Of a DNA stretch of 64,000 bases, positions 16,429 to 25,779 are shown one piece after another. Where the stretch lies: assembly GCF_007670255.1 (NCBI RefSeq), contig NZ_SZVS01000013.1:62001-126000 (forward strand). The letters run 5' to 3'. Each line of letters opens with the position of its first letter. Position 1 is the stretch's first letter. Position numbers and translations under genes: made by a program. The stretch comes from Paenarthrobacter nicotinovorans (lineage in GTDB: Bacteria > Actinomycetota > Actinomycetes > Actinomycetales > Micrococcaceae). A model generated the notes under the pieces. It had not been told where the DNA came from and ran no database searches. It saw nothing but the letters and a program-made list of their open reading frames with translations.

Positions 16429-17949
16429 ATGCGTCGGACCCTATCCATACTTACGTCAACGGCGGCTGTTGCCGCCGTGCTGACGGCAGTTGCTGTCAGT
16501 GGCCCTGCCACCGCCGCCCCGGAGGGGAACAACGGCCGGGCCAAGAACGTCATTTACCTGCTCGGTGACGGCATGGGCCGCACCCACGTCACCGCCGGCC
16601 GGGAACGCTTCTACGGGGCCGAAGGCAAACTGGCGATGGAAACCCTTCCGGCCCAGGGCTACGTCAGCACCTACGCTGTGGAGAAGAACTCCGGCCAGCC
16701 CGGGCAGGGTGACTTCAAGCCAAACCTGGTGACCGATTCCGCTTCCGCTGCCACGGCCTGGGCTTCCGGGGTGAAGACGTACAACGCCGCCCTCGGCGTG
16801 GACGCGAAGGGCGCGGTGGCGCCGACCATGATGGAACTGGCCAAGCAGGCAGGTTACCGCACGGGCAACGTCTCGACAGCAGAAATCACGGACGCGACCC
16901 CCGCCGGGCAGATGAGCCACGCCCTCGCCCGCGGCTGCCAGGGACCGGTGTACTCCGCCGCCGCCTGCCAGGACACCACCATCACCGGCACCGCCCTACC
17001 CACCAGCGATGTCCGCGTCACCCCGATCGCGGACCAGATCGCCCGGAACGGCACCGCCGACGTCATCTTCGGCGGCGGCCTGGGCCGCTTCGATGCCTCC
17101 GATGAAACCGCACTCAAGGAGCAGGGCTACACAGTCCTCGGTTCCGCCTCCAGCCAAATCCCAGCTACCCGGACGGATTTGAACGCCGCCACAGGGGAGA
17201 AGGTCTTCGGCCTGTTCAACAAGGGCAACCTCACCATCGAAAAAGCCAAACAGGACAACCCCACCGCCCCCCAGGCGCAGGAACCCTCCCTGCCGGAGAT
17301 GACCAAGAAGGCCATCGAACTGCTCAACAACAAAAAGGACAACCGAGAAGACGATAAGAAGACGGACGCCAAGGGCAAGGGGTTCTACCTGCAGATTGAA
17401 GGGGCCCTGATCGACAAGCGCTCCCACGCCAACGACGCCGCCCAGACACTTCAGGAAATCAAGGCCTTCGACGACGCGGTCGCAGCGGCCCTGGACTTCG
17501 CCAAGAAGGACGGCAACACCCTGGTGATCGTCACCGCAGACCACGAGTGCGCCGGTTTCAACATCATCGAAAAGGGCTCCTTCACAAACGCCGAAGCAGC
17601 CGCGCCCCCGGTAAATGTCGATGCCGGCAACACCGCCAACAACTCCGCCCCGACCCGGCCCGGCGGAAACGTCAAGGACCCGGCCCGCTCCACCGGCATC
17701 CTCAACGGCACCGGTGCCGCAGACCCGAAGAACTTCGCCCCGGCTACCTTCCGCACCCCGAATGACCCCTCTCAGGTCAAGGACGGCTCCCCGGAAGCCA
17801 GCCTCTGGCTGACCTACCTCTCGGGCAACCACACCGGCGCGGACGTGCCCATCTACGCCTACGGCTCAGGTTCGGAAAAGGTACAGGGAACAGTGGACAA
17901 CACCGACCTGTTCGACATCGTCGGCAACGCGCTGCGCGTCCTGCGCTGA
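16429..17949 (+). CDS. Secreted alkaline phosphatase (PhoA family)
   Basis: 506 residues with a Sec signal peptide (to about residue 30, ATAAPEGN). Metal and catalytic elements: NVIYLLGDGMG (first Asp), TDSASAATAWASG with the phosphorylated Ser, AEITDATPAG, KRSHANDAA, and TADHECAGF. It hydrolyses phosphate monoesters outside the membrane. An internal Lys/Asp-rich segment (NNKKDNREDDKKTDAKGKG) and a C-terminal insertion are typical of actinobacterial forms. GGGAG upstream supports the ATG. A GC-rich hairpin separates it from the next gene. Confidence 0.92.
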   Translation: MRRTLSILTSTAAVAAVLTAVAVSGPATAAPEGNNGRAKNVIYLLGDGMGRTHVTAGRERFYGAEGKLAMETLPAQGYVSTYAVEKNSGQPGQGDFKPNLVTDSASAATAWASGVKTYNAALGVDAKGAVAPTMMELAKQAGYRTGNVSTAEITDATPAGQMSHALARGCQGPVYSAAACQDTTITGTALPTSDVRVTPIADQIARNGTADVIFGGGLGRFDASDETALKEQGYTVLGSASSQIPATRTDLNAATGEKVFGLFNKGNLTIEKAKQDNPTAPQAQEPSLPEMTKKAIELLNNKKDNREDDKKTDAKGKGFYLQIEGALIDKRSHANDAAQTLQEIKAFDDAVAAALDFAKKDGNTLVIVTADHECAGFNIIEKGSFTNAEAAAPPVNVDAGNTANNSAPTRPGGNVKDPARSTGILNGTGAADPKNFAPATFRTPNDPSQVKDGSPEASLWLTYLSGNHTGADVPIYAYGSGSEKVQGTVDNTDLFDIVGNALRVLR

Positions 17950-17984
17950 CCCTGACGCAGCACCAAGACTGCAACACCCGGCCC

Positions 17985-18018
17985 GGGCCCCGGGGGGCCA
18001 ATTGATCCCCCGGGGCCC
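17985..18018 (+). terminator. Strong intercistronic hairpin after the alkaline phosphatase
   Basis: Perfect 12-bp stem, GGGCCCCGGGGG against CCCCCGGGGCCC, with a 10-base loop, 36 bases past the stop. There is no T-run, so it may be a weak or Rho-assisted terminator or an mRNA-stabilising hairpin before the next gene (start 18042). Confidence 0.6.
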
Positions 18019-18041
18019 AGGCACGCGCGAAGGAACACACC

Positions 18042-18578
18042 ATGAAACATAGAACCCGGATTCTGCTGATCGCAGCCCTCGTCGCTGCATCCCTGGCTGT
18101 ACTGGCCGTTGTCGTACTGGGAGGGCGGGCTTCGTTCTCAGCATCCGGCGGTACCGCCCCGATGGCCGCCGCCGCCAAAACATCCTTCCCCGGACTGGTC
18201 CCGGCGGAGGGCGAACCGGACCTGGCCGGACTCCAAACGACCCGGCCGGCCCCCGGCCAGGTCCTCCAGGTCCAGGGCCCCTTTGCTGACAGGCTGGTCT
18301 TTGAAGGCCTGACCTTCGACGGTCAGGCGGCCATAGGAGCGGTCAGGATCACCAGTGATGTCAGCGAACTGCTCGAACTCCAGGTACTCGCAGGGTTCTA
18401 CGATGACCAGGGCACCCTGCTCGGAACCGCCCGCTTCGTCCACCACCTCGGCAGCCAAGGACACAGCCACTCCGGAGCGCCGGAGGAACGTGAAGAGTTC
18501 AGCATTCCGGTACCGGCCGAGATTAAGGCCAAAGCCGTTTCAGCGGCAGTAGGCGTACCCGTCCTCGTCAATGAATAA
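18042..18578 (+). CDS. Membrane-anchored secreted protein, function unknown
   Basis: 178 residues. An N-terminal signal anchor (about 7-29) precedes an exported domain with beta-strand pattern and a LQVLAGFYDDQGTLLGTARF segment resembling FxLYD-type immunoglobulin-like modules. A His-rich patch follows (VHHLGSQGHSHSG), possibly metal-binding. AAGGAA precedes the ATG. It sits directly after the phosphatase, so shared expression is plausible. I do not recognise the family. Confidence 0.75.
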   Translation: MKHRTRILLIAALVAASLAVLAVVVLGGRASFSASGGTAPMAAAAKTSFPGLVPAEGEPDLAGLQTTRPAPGQVLQVQGPFADRLVFEGLTFDGQAAIGAVRITSDVSELLELQVLAGFYDDQGTLLGTARFVHHLGSQGHSHSGAPEEREEFSIPVPAEIKAKAVSAAVGVPVLVNE

Positions 18579-18754
18579 CGGCTGGAACGATACCCGTCGA
18601 CGGCGAAGAGGTGGCTCCAAACCGCCCTTGATCTTCCGCCAGCCGGCGGCACGGTTGTTCGCGATCATCTTGGTGGGCACGCCGAGCACCGTGGACACAG
18701 CGAGGGATCGCCAAGGGTGTCACCCTCCACTGCGTTCCCGGTCGTTGAACGCCA

Positions 18755-19060
18755 TCAGGCATCCGGAACCTCCGATGACGGGACGTGGAAGATCGTTTCC
18801 TCAGGCGTGGTCATGAGGGAGTCCTCGAAGACTCGCATTGCCTTCGCCACCTCGGGAAGCGACTCCTGCAGGTCAAGTGCGGCGCGGTCCTCGAACACCT
18901 CCGTGGCGACGAATACGTCGGGATCGGTCACATCCCGTCCGATGTCGAAGCTGACCACGCCGTCCAGTGCCCGGCTGGGCGCCACGACATCTCTCAGCGC
19001 AGCCATGACGGCCTCGGCCTTGCCCGGGCGGCAACGCACGGCAAAACGAACCACGATCAT
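18755..19060 (-). CDS. Antibiotic biosynthesis monooxygenase (ABM) domain protein
   Basis: 101 residues from the ATG at 19058-19060. A 4-codon longer start exists, but its codons contain the ribosome-binding site GGAGG that is correctly spaced for this ATG. MIVVRFAVRCRPGKAEAVMA starts an ABM ferredoxin-like fold, with VVSFDIGRDVTDPDVFVATEVFED in the middle. Such proteins include small monooxygenases and haem-degrading enzymes; nothing here shows which. No neighbour is clearly related. Confidence 0.85.
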   Translation of the reverse strand: MIVVRFAVRCRPGKAEAVMAALRDVVAPSRALDGVVSFDIGRDVTDPDVFVATEVFEDRAALDLQESLPEVAKAMRVFEDSLMTTPEETIFHVPSSEVPDA

Positions 19061-19289
19061 CGGGGCCTCCACTCAAAGTCGGTGGGAAAATGCTACCCCC
19101 GTCAGCCTCCGGCCGCGATCCGGAGGTTGGGCTTGGCGAAACGCTGCGCTCACCTGCGAATTTCGTTGACAGGACTGCATCCCGAGTTCTTCATGCGCAA
19201 TCTATGATCGCGATCAGGAGCCCCGAAGCGACCGCCGGGCAGCTGTGGTGACTGCTCGTGCCGACCGGCTTGGGAGTTCGGACCTGGTC

Positions 19290-19720
19290 TGGAGGCCCGC
19301 AGCTGCAGGGCGTTTTTGTTCTTGTCCGCAAGCCTTGGCGGGTTTGCGGCGTCCCACTGGGCCATCCGGATCGGTGTTGTCCTCGATGTCGGCCAGTTTC
19401 GCAGCCAGGGCAATGTGGCTGTTCCGAATGGCCTCGTAGTACCCACCGCACTCGTTGTCCTTGGCGCGGGTGAGCAGGATGACGGCCTGAGTTATCTCTT
19501 CACTGATGCCTGCCGCCGCTGGATCCACGGCCGTGATGTCCAGTCTTCGATGACGTCCGGCGGCCAGGCCGAGGCAGCCAGCTTGGCTCGCTCAACCTCG
19601 CGGCCACGCCGCGCGGACGCTCAATGTACGGCGCGCCAATCTTGTCGTTTGGCATCGGAGCGTGACGGTCGCGATCGCCTTCGCTGCAGCGACTTCCGGG
19701 ACGGACAGGTAATTTTTCAA
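19290..19720 (-). pseudogene. HD-domain phosphohydrolase relic
   Basis: Pieces in different minus frames rebuild a short RelA/SpoT-like HD protein: DKIGAPYIERPRGVAARLSE, then AWPPDVIEDW, then GISEEITQAVILLTRAKDN and IALAAKLADIEDNTDP, then MAQWDAANPPRLADK. Intact relatives have GAPYIEHPRRVAARL, WLHDVIEDT and KLADIEDNTDP in that order. At least three frameshifts make it non-functional. Confidence 0.65.
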
Positions 19721-19882
19721 CGCGGATCTCTTCCGGGCCATCGGAACCGGCCGTCGCAGCGTCTGAGGAATGCCCTAAGCGGACGGCACGGTTGAAGTTG
19801 AGTGTATGGCGACAGACCAATCCGGTTCTGCTGGTGTGCTCATCCTGACAAGGTGGCCTCGCCTTGGCGGCAACTGGTATTG

Positions 19883-20413
19883 CTACCGGTTTCGATGGCT
19901 CAGATTCAGTTGCCGGGCGTGGAAGTCGAAATGTTTGGTGGGGTATGCGTAGACGTCGTTGAGGGTCATCGAAGGGGTGAAGAACGGATCCCACTGGTCT
20001 GGGAACGGCATTGACCTTGCCAGCGACGCGGGGCTCTCGCGTTCCAGTCTGCGGGTGATGGCGGCGATGGTCTTATCCAGTTTCCGGGCCATCCGTCGCT
20101 TGTTGTAGAAGAGGGCTGCACCGCGGGAGCCCCAGTAATTGACGATGTTAAATGGGCGCGTGCCCGCGTTCAAGAGGGCGGCGAATGCCTTGCCGACGGG
20201 TCTGGGGAGCAGGCTGATGATATGGACCAGGGGTAGCAGGGCTCGGACTACCATATAGCCGAAGACCATATGGAAGAGCAGTTCTTCATTGGTCCACCTG
20301 GTGCCCTTGCTCGTGCGGCGAAGGTCCGCCGGGGTAGCATTCTCAAGCCAGGTGCCGAGTTCGGCGCGTGCGCGGCCGTATTCACTCAGAATGTCCGCTT
20401 TGGTTGGTCCCAT
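19883..20413 (-). CDS. DinB-like four-helix protein
   Basis: 176 residues. ILSEYGRARAELGTWLENA begins a DinB/YfiT-type helical bundle; GTRWTNEELLFHMVFGYMVV carries the first metal-type His and a later segment KHFDFHARQLNL carries two more, as expected for the three-His site. The actinobacterial family includes mycothiol-dependent enzymes. A specific reaction cannot be assigned. Confidence 0.85.
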   Translation of the reverse strand: MGPTKADILSEYGRARAELGTWLENATPADLRRTSKGTRWTNEELLFHMVFGYMVVRALLPLVHIISLLPRPVGKAFAALLNAGTRPFNIVNYWGSRGAALFYNKRRMARKLDKTIAAITRRLERESPASLARSMPFPDQWDPFFTPSMTLNDVYAYPTKHFDFHARQLNLSHRNR

Positions 20414-20772
20414 CTCGCGCTCCTTCGCCTGAAGGCCGCCGAGGGCCGAACGCGCGGGTCAGCGCGCCTCTCCATGGCTTCATTATGCTGGTTCTTGCCC
20501 AAAAGCATCCCCATGAGCGGGATGCAGCCAGCGACCAGACTGATGATCTTGGCCGGAGCCTTTATTCGCTGCCACTGACGCGGCCAGAATTCATAAGGCC
20601 CTGGCCAGGGCAACCCACCGGGGGACCAACAATGGGAAAAGGGCTGACCGTTCCTGCGGCGGCCCGGACTCGTATCCCCGGGTATGAGCCTTTGGGGCAG
20701 CCAAAATCAGGACGCTCCCCGAGACGGCTTCGGAAAACTGATAACCGGGAGACGCAGGAAGCATCACCTAGC

Positions 20773-21768
20773 ATGGGTACGGTGAAAACCCGTAATCTCC
20801 TCGCGTGGGTGGAAGGCCATCAGATCGGCCTGTACCTTGCGGCCATCGCTGTCGGCGTTGCCGTCGGCTTCCTTGCCCAGGGCTCGGCGGGGGCGCTGGA
20901 GCGCTCGATTTACCCGGTCCTCGGACTGCTGCTCTACGCGACTTTTCTCGGGATTCCCTTTGCGTCCATCGGCGCGGCAGTCAGGGATCTGCGGTTCCTG
21001 GCGACAGTGCTGGTCCTGAACTTCGTCGTCGTTCCCGCTGTGGTGTTTGGTCTGACTCGGTTTGTGGCCGGGGATCTGGCGCTGGTGGTCGGGGTCATGC
21101 TTGTACTCCTGACGCCGTGCATCGATTACGTCATTGTCTTCACCGGTTTGGCCGGAGGGGCCAGTGACCGGCTTCTGGCCGCCGCTCCGGTACTGATGCT
21201 TGTGCAGATGCTCCTGCTACCGGTGTTCCTGTGGGTTTTCATCGGCGCCGACGTGGCCGGGGCCATTGACCCGGCGCCGTTTGTTGAGGCTCTGATCGTT
21301 CTGATTATCGCGCCCCTGGCCGCTGCGGCGCTGACGCAGGCGCTGGCCCGCCGGGCAAGCCTGGGCCGGGTGGTCATGGCGGCCATGCAGGCGTTGATGG
21401 TTCCCCTCATGATGGTCACGCTGGCCGTGGTTGTCGGTTCACAGATCACGGGAGTGAGCAGGGAGCTCGGCCGGCTGCTTGTGGTGGTTCCGGTCTATGT
21501 GGCTTTCCTGGTTGTGATGGTTCCGCTGGGACTGTTGGCGGCCAAAGGCGCCCGACTCGATCCTGCGTCCACCCGTGCCGTTGTCTTCAGTGGCGCTACC
21601 CGAAATTCGCTGGTTGTGCTGCCCCTGGCGCTGGCGCTTCCCGGGCCGCTGGCGCTGGCAGCTTTGGTCGTTGTCACACAGACGCTCGTCGAACTGATCG
21701 GCATGCTCTTGTACGTCCGGTTCCTTCCCCTGATCGTGCCCAAGGAACCCAACCGGCAGCCCGCCTAA
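20773..21768 (+). CDS. ACR3/bile acid:sodium symporter (BASS) family permease
   Basis: 331 residues with about ten TM helices from the ATG at 20773; ATG 20632 in the same frame would add a hydrophilic extension. VLLTPCIDYVIVFTGLAGG places a Cys-Asp pair in TM4, where ACR3 arsenite exporters have their essential Cys, and the C-terminal FSGATRNSLVVLPLALALP is the second crossover region of BASS/ACR3 proteins. Annotated relatives are called arsenic resistance proteins, but no arsenate reductase or As-type ArsR is nearby. In 20414-20772 I see no gene, only a CTCGTATCCC-CGGGTATGAG dyad near 20670. Confidence 0.8.
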   Translation: MGTVKTRNLLAWVEGHQIGLYLAAIAVGVAVGFLAQGSAGALERSIYPVLGLLLYATFLGIPFASIGAAVRDLRFLATVLVLNFVVVPAVVFGLTRFVAGDLALVVGVMLVLLTPCIDYVIVFTGLAGGASDRLLAAAPVLMLVQMLLLPVFLWVFIGADVAGAIDPAPFVEALIVLIIAPLAAAALTQALARRASLGRVVMAAMQALMVPLMMVTLAVVVGSQITGVSRELGRLLVVVPVYVAFLVVMVPLGLLAAKGARLDPASTRAVVFSGATRNSLVVLPLALALPGPLALAALVVVTQTLVELIGMLLYVRFLPLIVPKEPNRQPA

Positions 21769-21975
21769 GCACAGGCGCGCCGTCCCGGCCTCCGGTTCCA
21801 TCGGTCAGCGTGAACCAGATCCGCCGCGGGACCAGGCCGGGGGAGTGCGGTCCAGACCGTCCTCATAGTCCGCGCCGTCTTCGACAAGATCGCCTTCCAG
21901 GCTGTCGTTGCCCACCCCGCCGGTGAACACGGCGATGATGAAGCCAGCCACGGGGTCGAAGCACGCCGGCGCCGG

Positions 21976-23343
21976 TCAGCCGTGGGCGTGCAGGGGCTTG
22001 CCGGCCAGGGCGAGGGCCGCTTCGCTGATGGCGTCGTTTTGGGTGGGGTGGGCGTGGACGAGGCTGGCGACGTCCTCGGGATAGGCTTCCCAGTTCACCA
22101 TCAGCTGGCCTTCGCCGATGAGCTCGCTGACCCGTGCGCCGAGCATGTGTACGCCGATGATCGGGCCCTCCTTTTGGCGGATGAGTTTGATGAAGCCCGC
22201 GGTTTGCAGCATCTGGCTTTTGGCGTTCCCGCCGAGGTTGTACTCGACCGTCTCGATGCCATCGGCGCCGAACTGTTCCTTCGCCTGGGCCTCGGTGAGG
22301 CCGACAGAGCCGGCCTGGGGCTCGGAGTAGGTCACGCGCGGGATGCCGGATTCGATGATGGGGGCCGGGTTGAGACCGGCGATTTCTTCGGCGACGAAGA
22401 TGCCTTGCTGGAAGCCGCGGTGGGCCAGCTGGAGGCCGGGCACGATGTCCCCGATGGCGTAGATGTTGCCGACACCGGTGTGCAGCCGGTCGTTGGTGGG
22501 CACGAAGCCGCGTTCCATGGGGATGCCGGCGTCCTCGTAGCCGAGCTTCGCTGTCACGGGGCCGCGGCCCACGGCCACGAGCAGCACGTCGGCCTCCAGG
22601 GTTTTGTCGTCCTGGGTGGTGACGGCGACACCGTCATCGTTCTGGGTGACTCCGGCGAACATGGTGTTGGTGAGGAACTTGATGCCGCGTTTCGTGAAGG
22701 CCCGCTGGAGGCCTTTGGAGAGGGACTCGTCCTCGTTGGCGATGAGGCGCGGGAGGGCTTCGATGATGGTCACTTCGGTGCCGAAGGAAGCCCAGACCGA
22801 GGCGAATTCCACACCGATCACGCCGCCGCCGAGGATGAGCGCGCTGTTGGGGACGAAATCCATCTCCAGTGCCTGTTCGGAGGTGATCACCCGTCCGCTG
22901 ATGTCCAGGCCGGGCAGGGACTTCGAATAGGACCCGGTCGCCAGCACAATGTTTTTGCCCTGGTAGCGGGTGCCGTTGACTTCTACCGTGTCCGCGGCGG
23001 CAAGGGTTCCCCATCCCTGGATCAGGTCGATGCTGCGGGAAGAAACGAGACCCTGGAGCCCTTTGTACAGGCGCGAAACGACACCTTCCTTGAACTTTGT
23101 CACCCCGGCCATGTCGATGCGGCCGAGGGTGCTCTCCACGCCGAATGCTTCGCTCTCCCGGATGGTGTCGGCCACTTCTGCGGAGTGCAGCAGCGCCTTG
23201 GTCGGGATGCATCCGCGGTGCAGGCAGGTCCCGCCAAGCTTGTCGCCCTCAACCAGGGCCACCTTCATGCCCAGCTGCGCCCCGCGCAGCGCGGCGGCGT
23301 AGCCGGCGCTGCCGCCGCCGAGGATTACGAGGTCATAGGTCAT
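21976..23343 (-). CDS. lpdA: Dihydrolipoyl dehydrogenase
   Basis: 455 residues, normal for a lipoamide dehydrogenase. FAD dinucleotide fold VILGGGSAGYAAALRGA, redox disulfide GGTCLHRGCIPTK (Cys40, Cys45), NAD fold LILGGGVIGVEFASVWASFG, FAD-binding IYAIGDIVPG and dimer-interface base HAHPTQNDAISEA are all intact. It reoxidises dihydrolipoamide of 2-oxoacid dehydrogenases. No E1 or E2 gene is near, so this is probably an extra copy acting in thiol reduction. A short stretch (21769-21975) before it holds no recognised gene. Confidence 0.93.
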   Translation of the reverse strand: MTYDLVILGGGSAGYAAALRGAQLGMKVALVEGDKLGGTCLHRGCIPTKALLHSAEVADTIRESEAFGVESTLGRIDMAGVTKFKEGVVSRLYKGLQGLVSSRSIDLIQGWGTLAAADTVEVNGTRYQGKNIVLATGSYSKSLPGLDISGRVITSEQALEMDFVPNSALILGGGVIGVEFASVWASFGTEVTIIEALPRLIANEDESLSKGLQRAFTKRGIKFLTNTMFAGVTQNDDGVAVTTQDDKTLEADVLLVAVGRGPVTAKLGYEDAGIPMERGFVPTNDRLHTGVGNIYAIGDIVPGLQLAHRGFQQGIFVAEEIAGLNPAPIIESGIPRVTYSEPQAGSVGLTEAQAKEQFGADGIETVEYNLGGNAKSQMLQTAGFIKLIRQKEGPIIGVHMLGARVSELIGEGQLMVNWEAYPEDVASLVHAHPTQNDAISEAALALAGKPLHAHG

Positions 23344-23508
23344 GGTTTTCCTCCCGCTAGAGCGAATTGAGGGGCGAGTCCGGGATGGAGGGAGCGGCGT
23401 GGCTCGTACCTAGGGGGAGCGCAGGAGCCCCGAAGGTCGCCGTGGTGGCCAGTGTGCCTTGCCCATGAAGCCCCGCATCTACCCGGCTCCCGGATGTGAG
23501 GCCTGTCC

Positions 23509-23518
23509 CGATATTATG
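23509..23518. promoter_or_regulatory. GATATTATC-type box upstream of lpdA
   Basis: CGATATTATG, similar to the palindromic box at 34730-34744 and the box at 27545-27556, lies 166 bases upstream of the lpdA start between lgt and lpdA. Weak alone; listed because of recurrence. Confidence 0.3.
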
Positions 23519-23606
23519 CCTGATACGGATCCTCAGGGGGTCTTTCCCAGACGGGTGGTCGTTCCGTTGGCATGATGTTGCGGAGCGATTGCAGTCTTCC
23601 GGGTCT

Positions 23607-24488
23607 TTAGCGTGCCGGGTCCGGCAGGGTGCCGTTCGTTTCCACCTTTGACCGGCTACGGGATCTGAGCGTTTGGAAGAGGGCCAGCCCGGCGATGAAG
23701 ACAAGCCCGGCGACCCACGTGTTGACGCGCGCACCCAGAATCATGTTCGCTTCATCGGAGCGCATCAGTTCGAAGGCAAACCGGCCGGCCGTGTAGAAAA
23801 CAATGTAGAGGGAGAAGACCGCTCCTGCTCCGAGCGTGTATTTGCGATCCAGGAATATCAGCAGTGCCGCCGCGGCCAGGCACCAGAGGGATTCGTAGAG
23901 GAAGGTCGGCTGGAAGTAGCCGATGACCTCAGGGGCCCCTTCTGGAGTGGTAACAGCCTGTCCTGTGCTCAAGTCCATGGCGTGGATTTGCAGTTTCCAT
24001 GGCAGGTCCGTGGGTGCGCCGTAGATTTCGTTGTTGAACCAGTTTCCCCACCTGCCCAGTGCCTGCGCCAGGAGCAGTCCGGGAGCGGCGGCGTCAGCGA
24101 ACGCGGCGAAGGGGACTCCGGCGCGGCGGGCACCGATAGCCGCACCGACGAGGCCGAGGGCGACCGCGCCCCAGATACCCAGGCCGCCTTCCCAGATCCG
24201 CAGGGCACCCCAGGGGTCCTTACCGGGCCCGAAGTAGAGCTGATTATCGGTGATCACGTGGTAGAGGCGGCCGCCGACGATGCCGAAGGGGACGGCCCAC
24301 ATTACGATGTCCAGGGCCTGTGCCGGGGTGCCGCCCCTGGCCTTGAGACGGCGGATCGTCAGCCAGGTGCCGACGGCGATGCCCGCCAGGATGCAGAGCG
24401 CGTAGAAGCGTACCGTCAGGGGGCCGAGTGCGAAGGCGCTCACCGTTGGGGAAGGAAGGTAGAAATCCGGGGTGGAGAACGGGTCCAT
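23607..24488 (-). CDS. lgt: Prolipoprotein diacylglyceryl transferase
   Basis: 293 residues with seven TM helices. The Lgt signature is present as GRWGNWFNNEIYG with its essential Arg and Asn; GGRLYHVITD and WEGGLGIWGAVALG match conserved loops. It transfers diacylglycerol from phosphatidylglycerol to the lipobox Cys. It sits with lspA (32121) and the TlpA lipoprotein (27702), so the region carries its own lipoprotein-processing pair besides the presumed chromosomal copies. Confidence 0.93.
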   Translation of the reverse strand: MDPFSTPDFYLPSPTVSAFALGPLTVRFYALCILAGIAVGTWLTIRRLKARGGTPAQALDIVMWAVPFGIVGGRLYHVITDNQLYFGPGKDPWGALRIWEGGLGIWGAVALGLVGAAIGARRAGVPFAAFADAAAPGLLLAQALGRWGNWFNNEIYGAPTDLPWKLQIHAMDLSTGQAVTTPEGAPEVIGYFQPTFLYESLWCLAAAALLIFLDRKYTLGAGAVFSLYIVFYTAGRFAFELMRSDEANMILGARVNTWVAGLVFIAGLALFQTLRSRSRSKVETNGTLPDPAR

Positions 24489-24666
24489 GGGTCAGCTCAC
24501 TAAAGGTCGGTCTCGGGAAGGGGTACGGCGCCGGTGAACGTTCCTGCCAGGGCAGCAGAGGTGGCATTTTGCGGTGGTCCGGCTCTGCCGGTCACGGAAG
24601 GGACCGTCAATCGCATGCCCTGGCCCGGCCGCAGACGGTTGGTGTGTTCGGGCACCGGTGACGCCA

Positions 24667-25779
24667 TCACAGTCCGGAGTAGGAGTGCAGGCCGTTGAAG
24701 AACTGGTTCACGATGGTGAAGTTGAACACCACGCACACGTAGCCGATGATTGACAGCCAGGCGGCGCGGGGGCCGGTCCAGCCGCGGGTGGCCCGGGCGT
24801 GCAGGTAGCCGGCGTAGACCACCCAGATCACGAAGGTCCAGACTTCCTTGGGGTCCCAGCCCCAGAACCGGCCCCAGGCCTTTTCGGCCCAGATGGCCCC
24901 GAACATCAGGGTGAAGGTCCAGCCGATGAATCCGAGCGCGTTGATCCGGTAGGAGAGGTTCTCCAGGCTCAGGGCCGAGGGCACCAGGCGCATGAAACCG
25001 AGCTTGTCCACCCCGCCGGCAGCCAGCGTCTTTTGTCGGTGGGACTGGACCAGCTGCAGCGCGGACATCGCAAAGGTGAGGGTGAACAGGGCCGAGGAGA
25101 GCACGGCGATGGAGACGTGGATGATCAGCCAGTAGCTCTGCAGGGCCGGGACCAGGTGCCCGACCGGGGTCCAGTAGGTTACCGAGGCAGCCACCAGCAT
25201 GATGATCACGAGGCCCACGACGAATGTCCCGAGGAAGCGCAGGTCGCGGCGGACCAGCGCGAGCAGGAACACGGCGACGGCCAGAAAGGCGCCGGTGGTG
25301 AGGAATTCGTACATGTTGCCCCAGGGCACCCGGCCCGCACCCAGCGCGCGGGTGACCACGCCTGCGCCGTGGATCAGCGCACCGAGGACTGTCAGTGCTA
25401 CCGCAACCCGTGCCGGGACGCGCGGCCCTGGGGCGTAGCGCATGCCCGCGTCGGCAGTGTCCCCGGCGCCGCCCGCCTCCGGTGCTGTTCCGCTGGTGGC
25501 CGAGGACGGGCGCTCGGCCCGGCCGGCCGGGCCGCTGACGCCGGAGGCTGCACGGTTCACAGAGGCAGGGGCGCTGATTCCGGCGGTGACCGGGACCCGG
25601 GCCGGTGCGGTGGTGTGAGTGGGGGCCGCGGCTGCGGTTTTGAGGTCCACCGCGCCCATGGCCCTGCTGCTGCGGGCCAGGTCCCACGCGAAGGCGATGA
25701 ACGCCACGGTGTAGGTGCCTGCGGCCAGGAGCATGAACAGCTCACTGTATTGGCCCATGGTTTGGTTGATGTCCGGCAT
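24667..25779 (-). CDS. ccsB: Cytochrome c biogenesis protein CcsB (CcsA/ResC family)
   Basis: 370 residues, eight or so TM helices. The haem-handling WWD motif is WGRFWGWDPKEVWTFVIW near the C terminus, with conserved His in TM segments on both sides (LIHGAGVV, WLIIHVSIAVLSS). A long Ala/Pro-rich cytoplasmic linker (about 40-105) is usual in Actinobacteria. It forms the System II haem channel and ligase with ResB. Its start overlaps the resB stop (TAATG), so the two are translated together. Confidence 0.93.
   Translation of the reverse strand: MPDINQTMGQYSELFMLLAAGTYTVAFIAFAWDLARSSRAMGAVDLKTAAAAPTHTTAPARVPVTAGISAPASVNRAASGVSGPAGRAERPSSATSGTAPEAGGAGDTADAGMRYAPGPRVPARVAVALTVLGALIHGAGVVTRALGAGRVPWGNMYEFLTTGAFLAVAVFLLALVRRDLRFLGTFVVGLVIIMLVAASVTYWTPVGHLVPALQSYWLIIHVSIAVLSSALFTLTFAMSALQLVQSHRQKTLAAGGVDKLGFMRLVPSALSLENLSYRINALGFIGWTFTLMFGAIWAEKAWGRFWGWDPKEVWTFVIWVVYAGYLHARATRGWTGPRAAWLSIIGYVCVVFNFTIVNQFFNGLHSYSGL

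Noticed and set aside
21982-23370. 462-residue open frame on the plus strand opposite lpdA
   Set aside because: Gly/Asp/Val-rich shadow of the well-supported dihydrolipoyl dehydrogenase on the minus strand; no domain or ribosome site.
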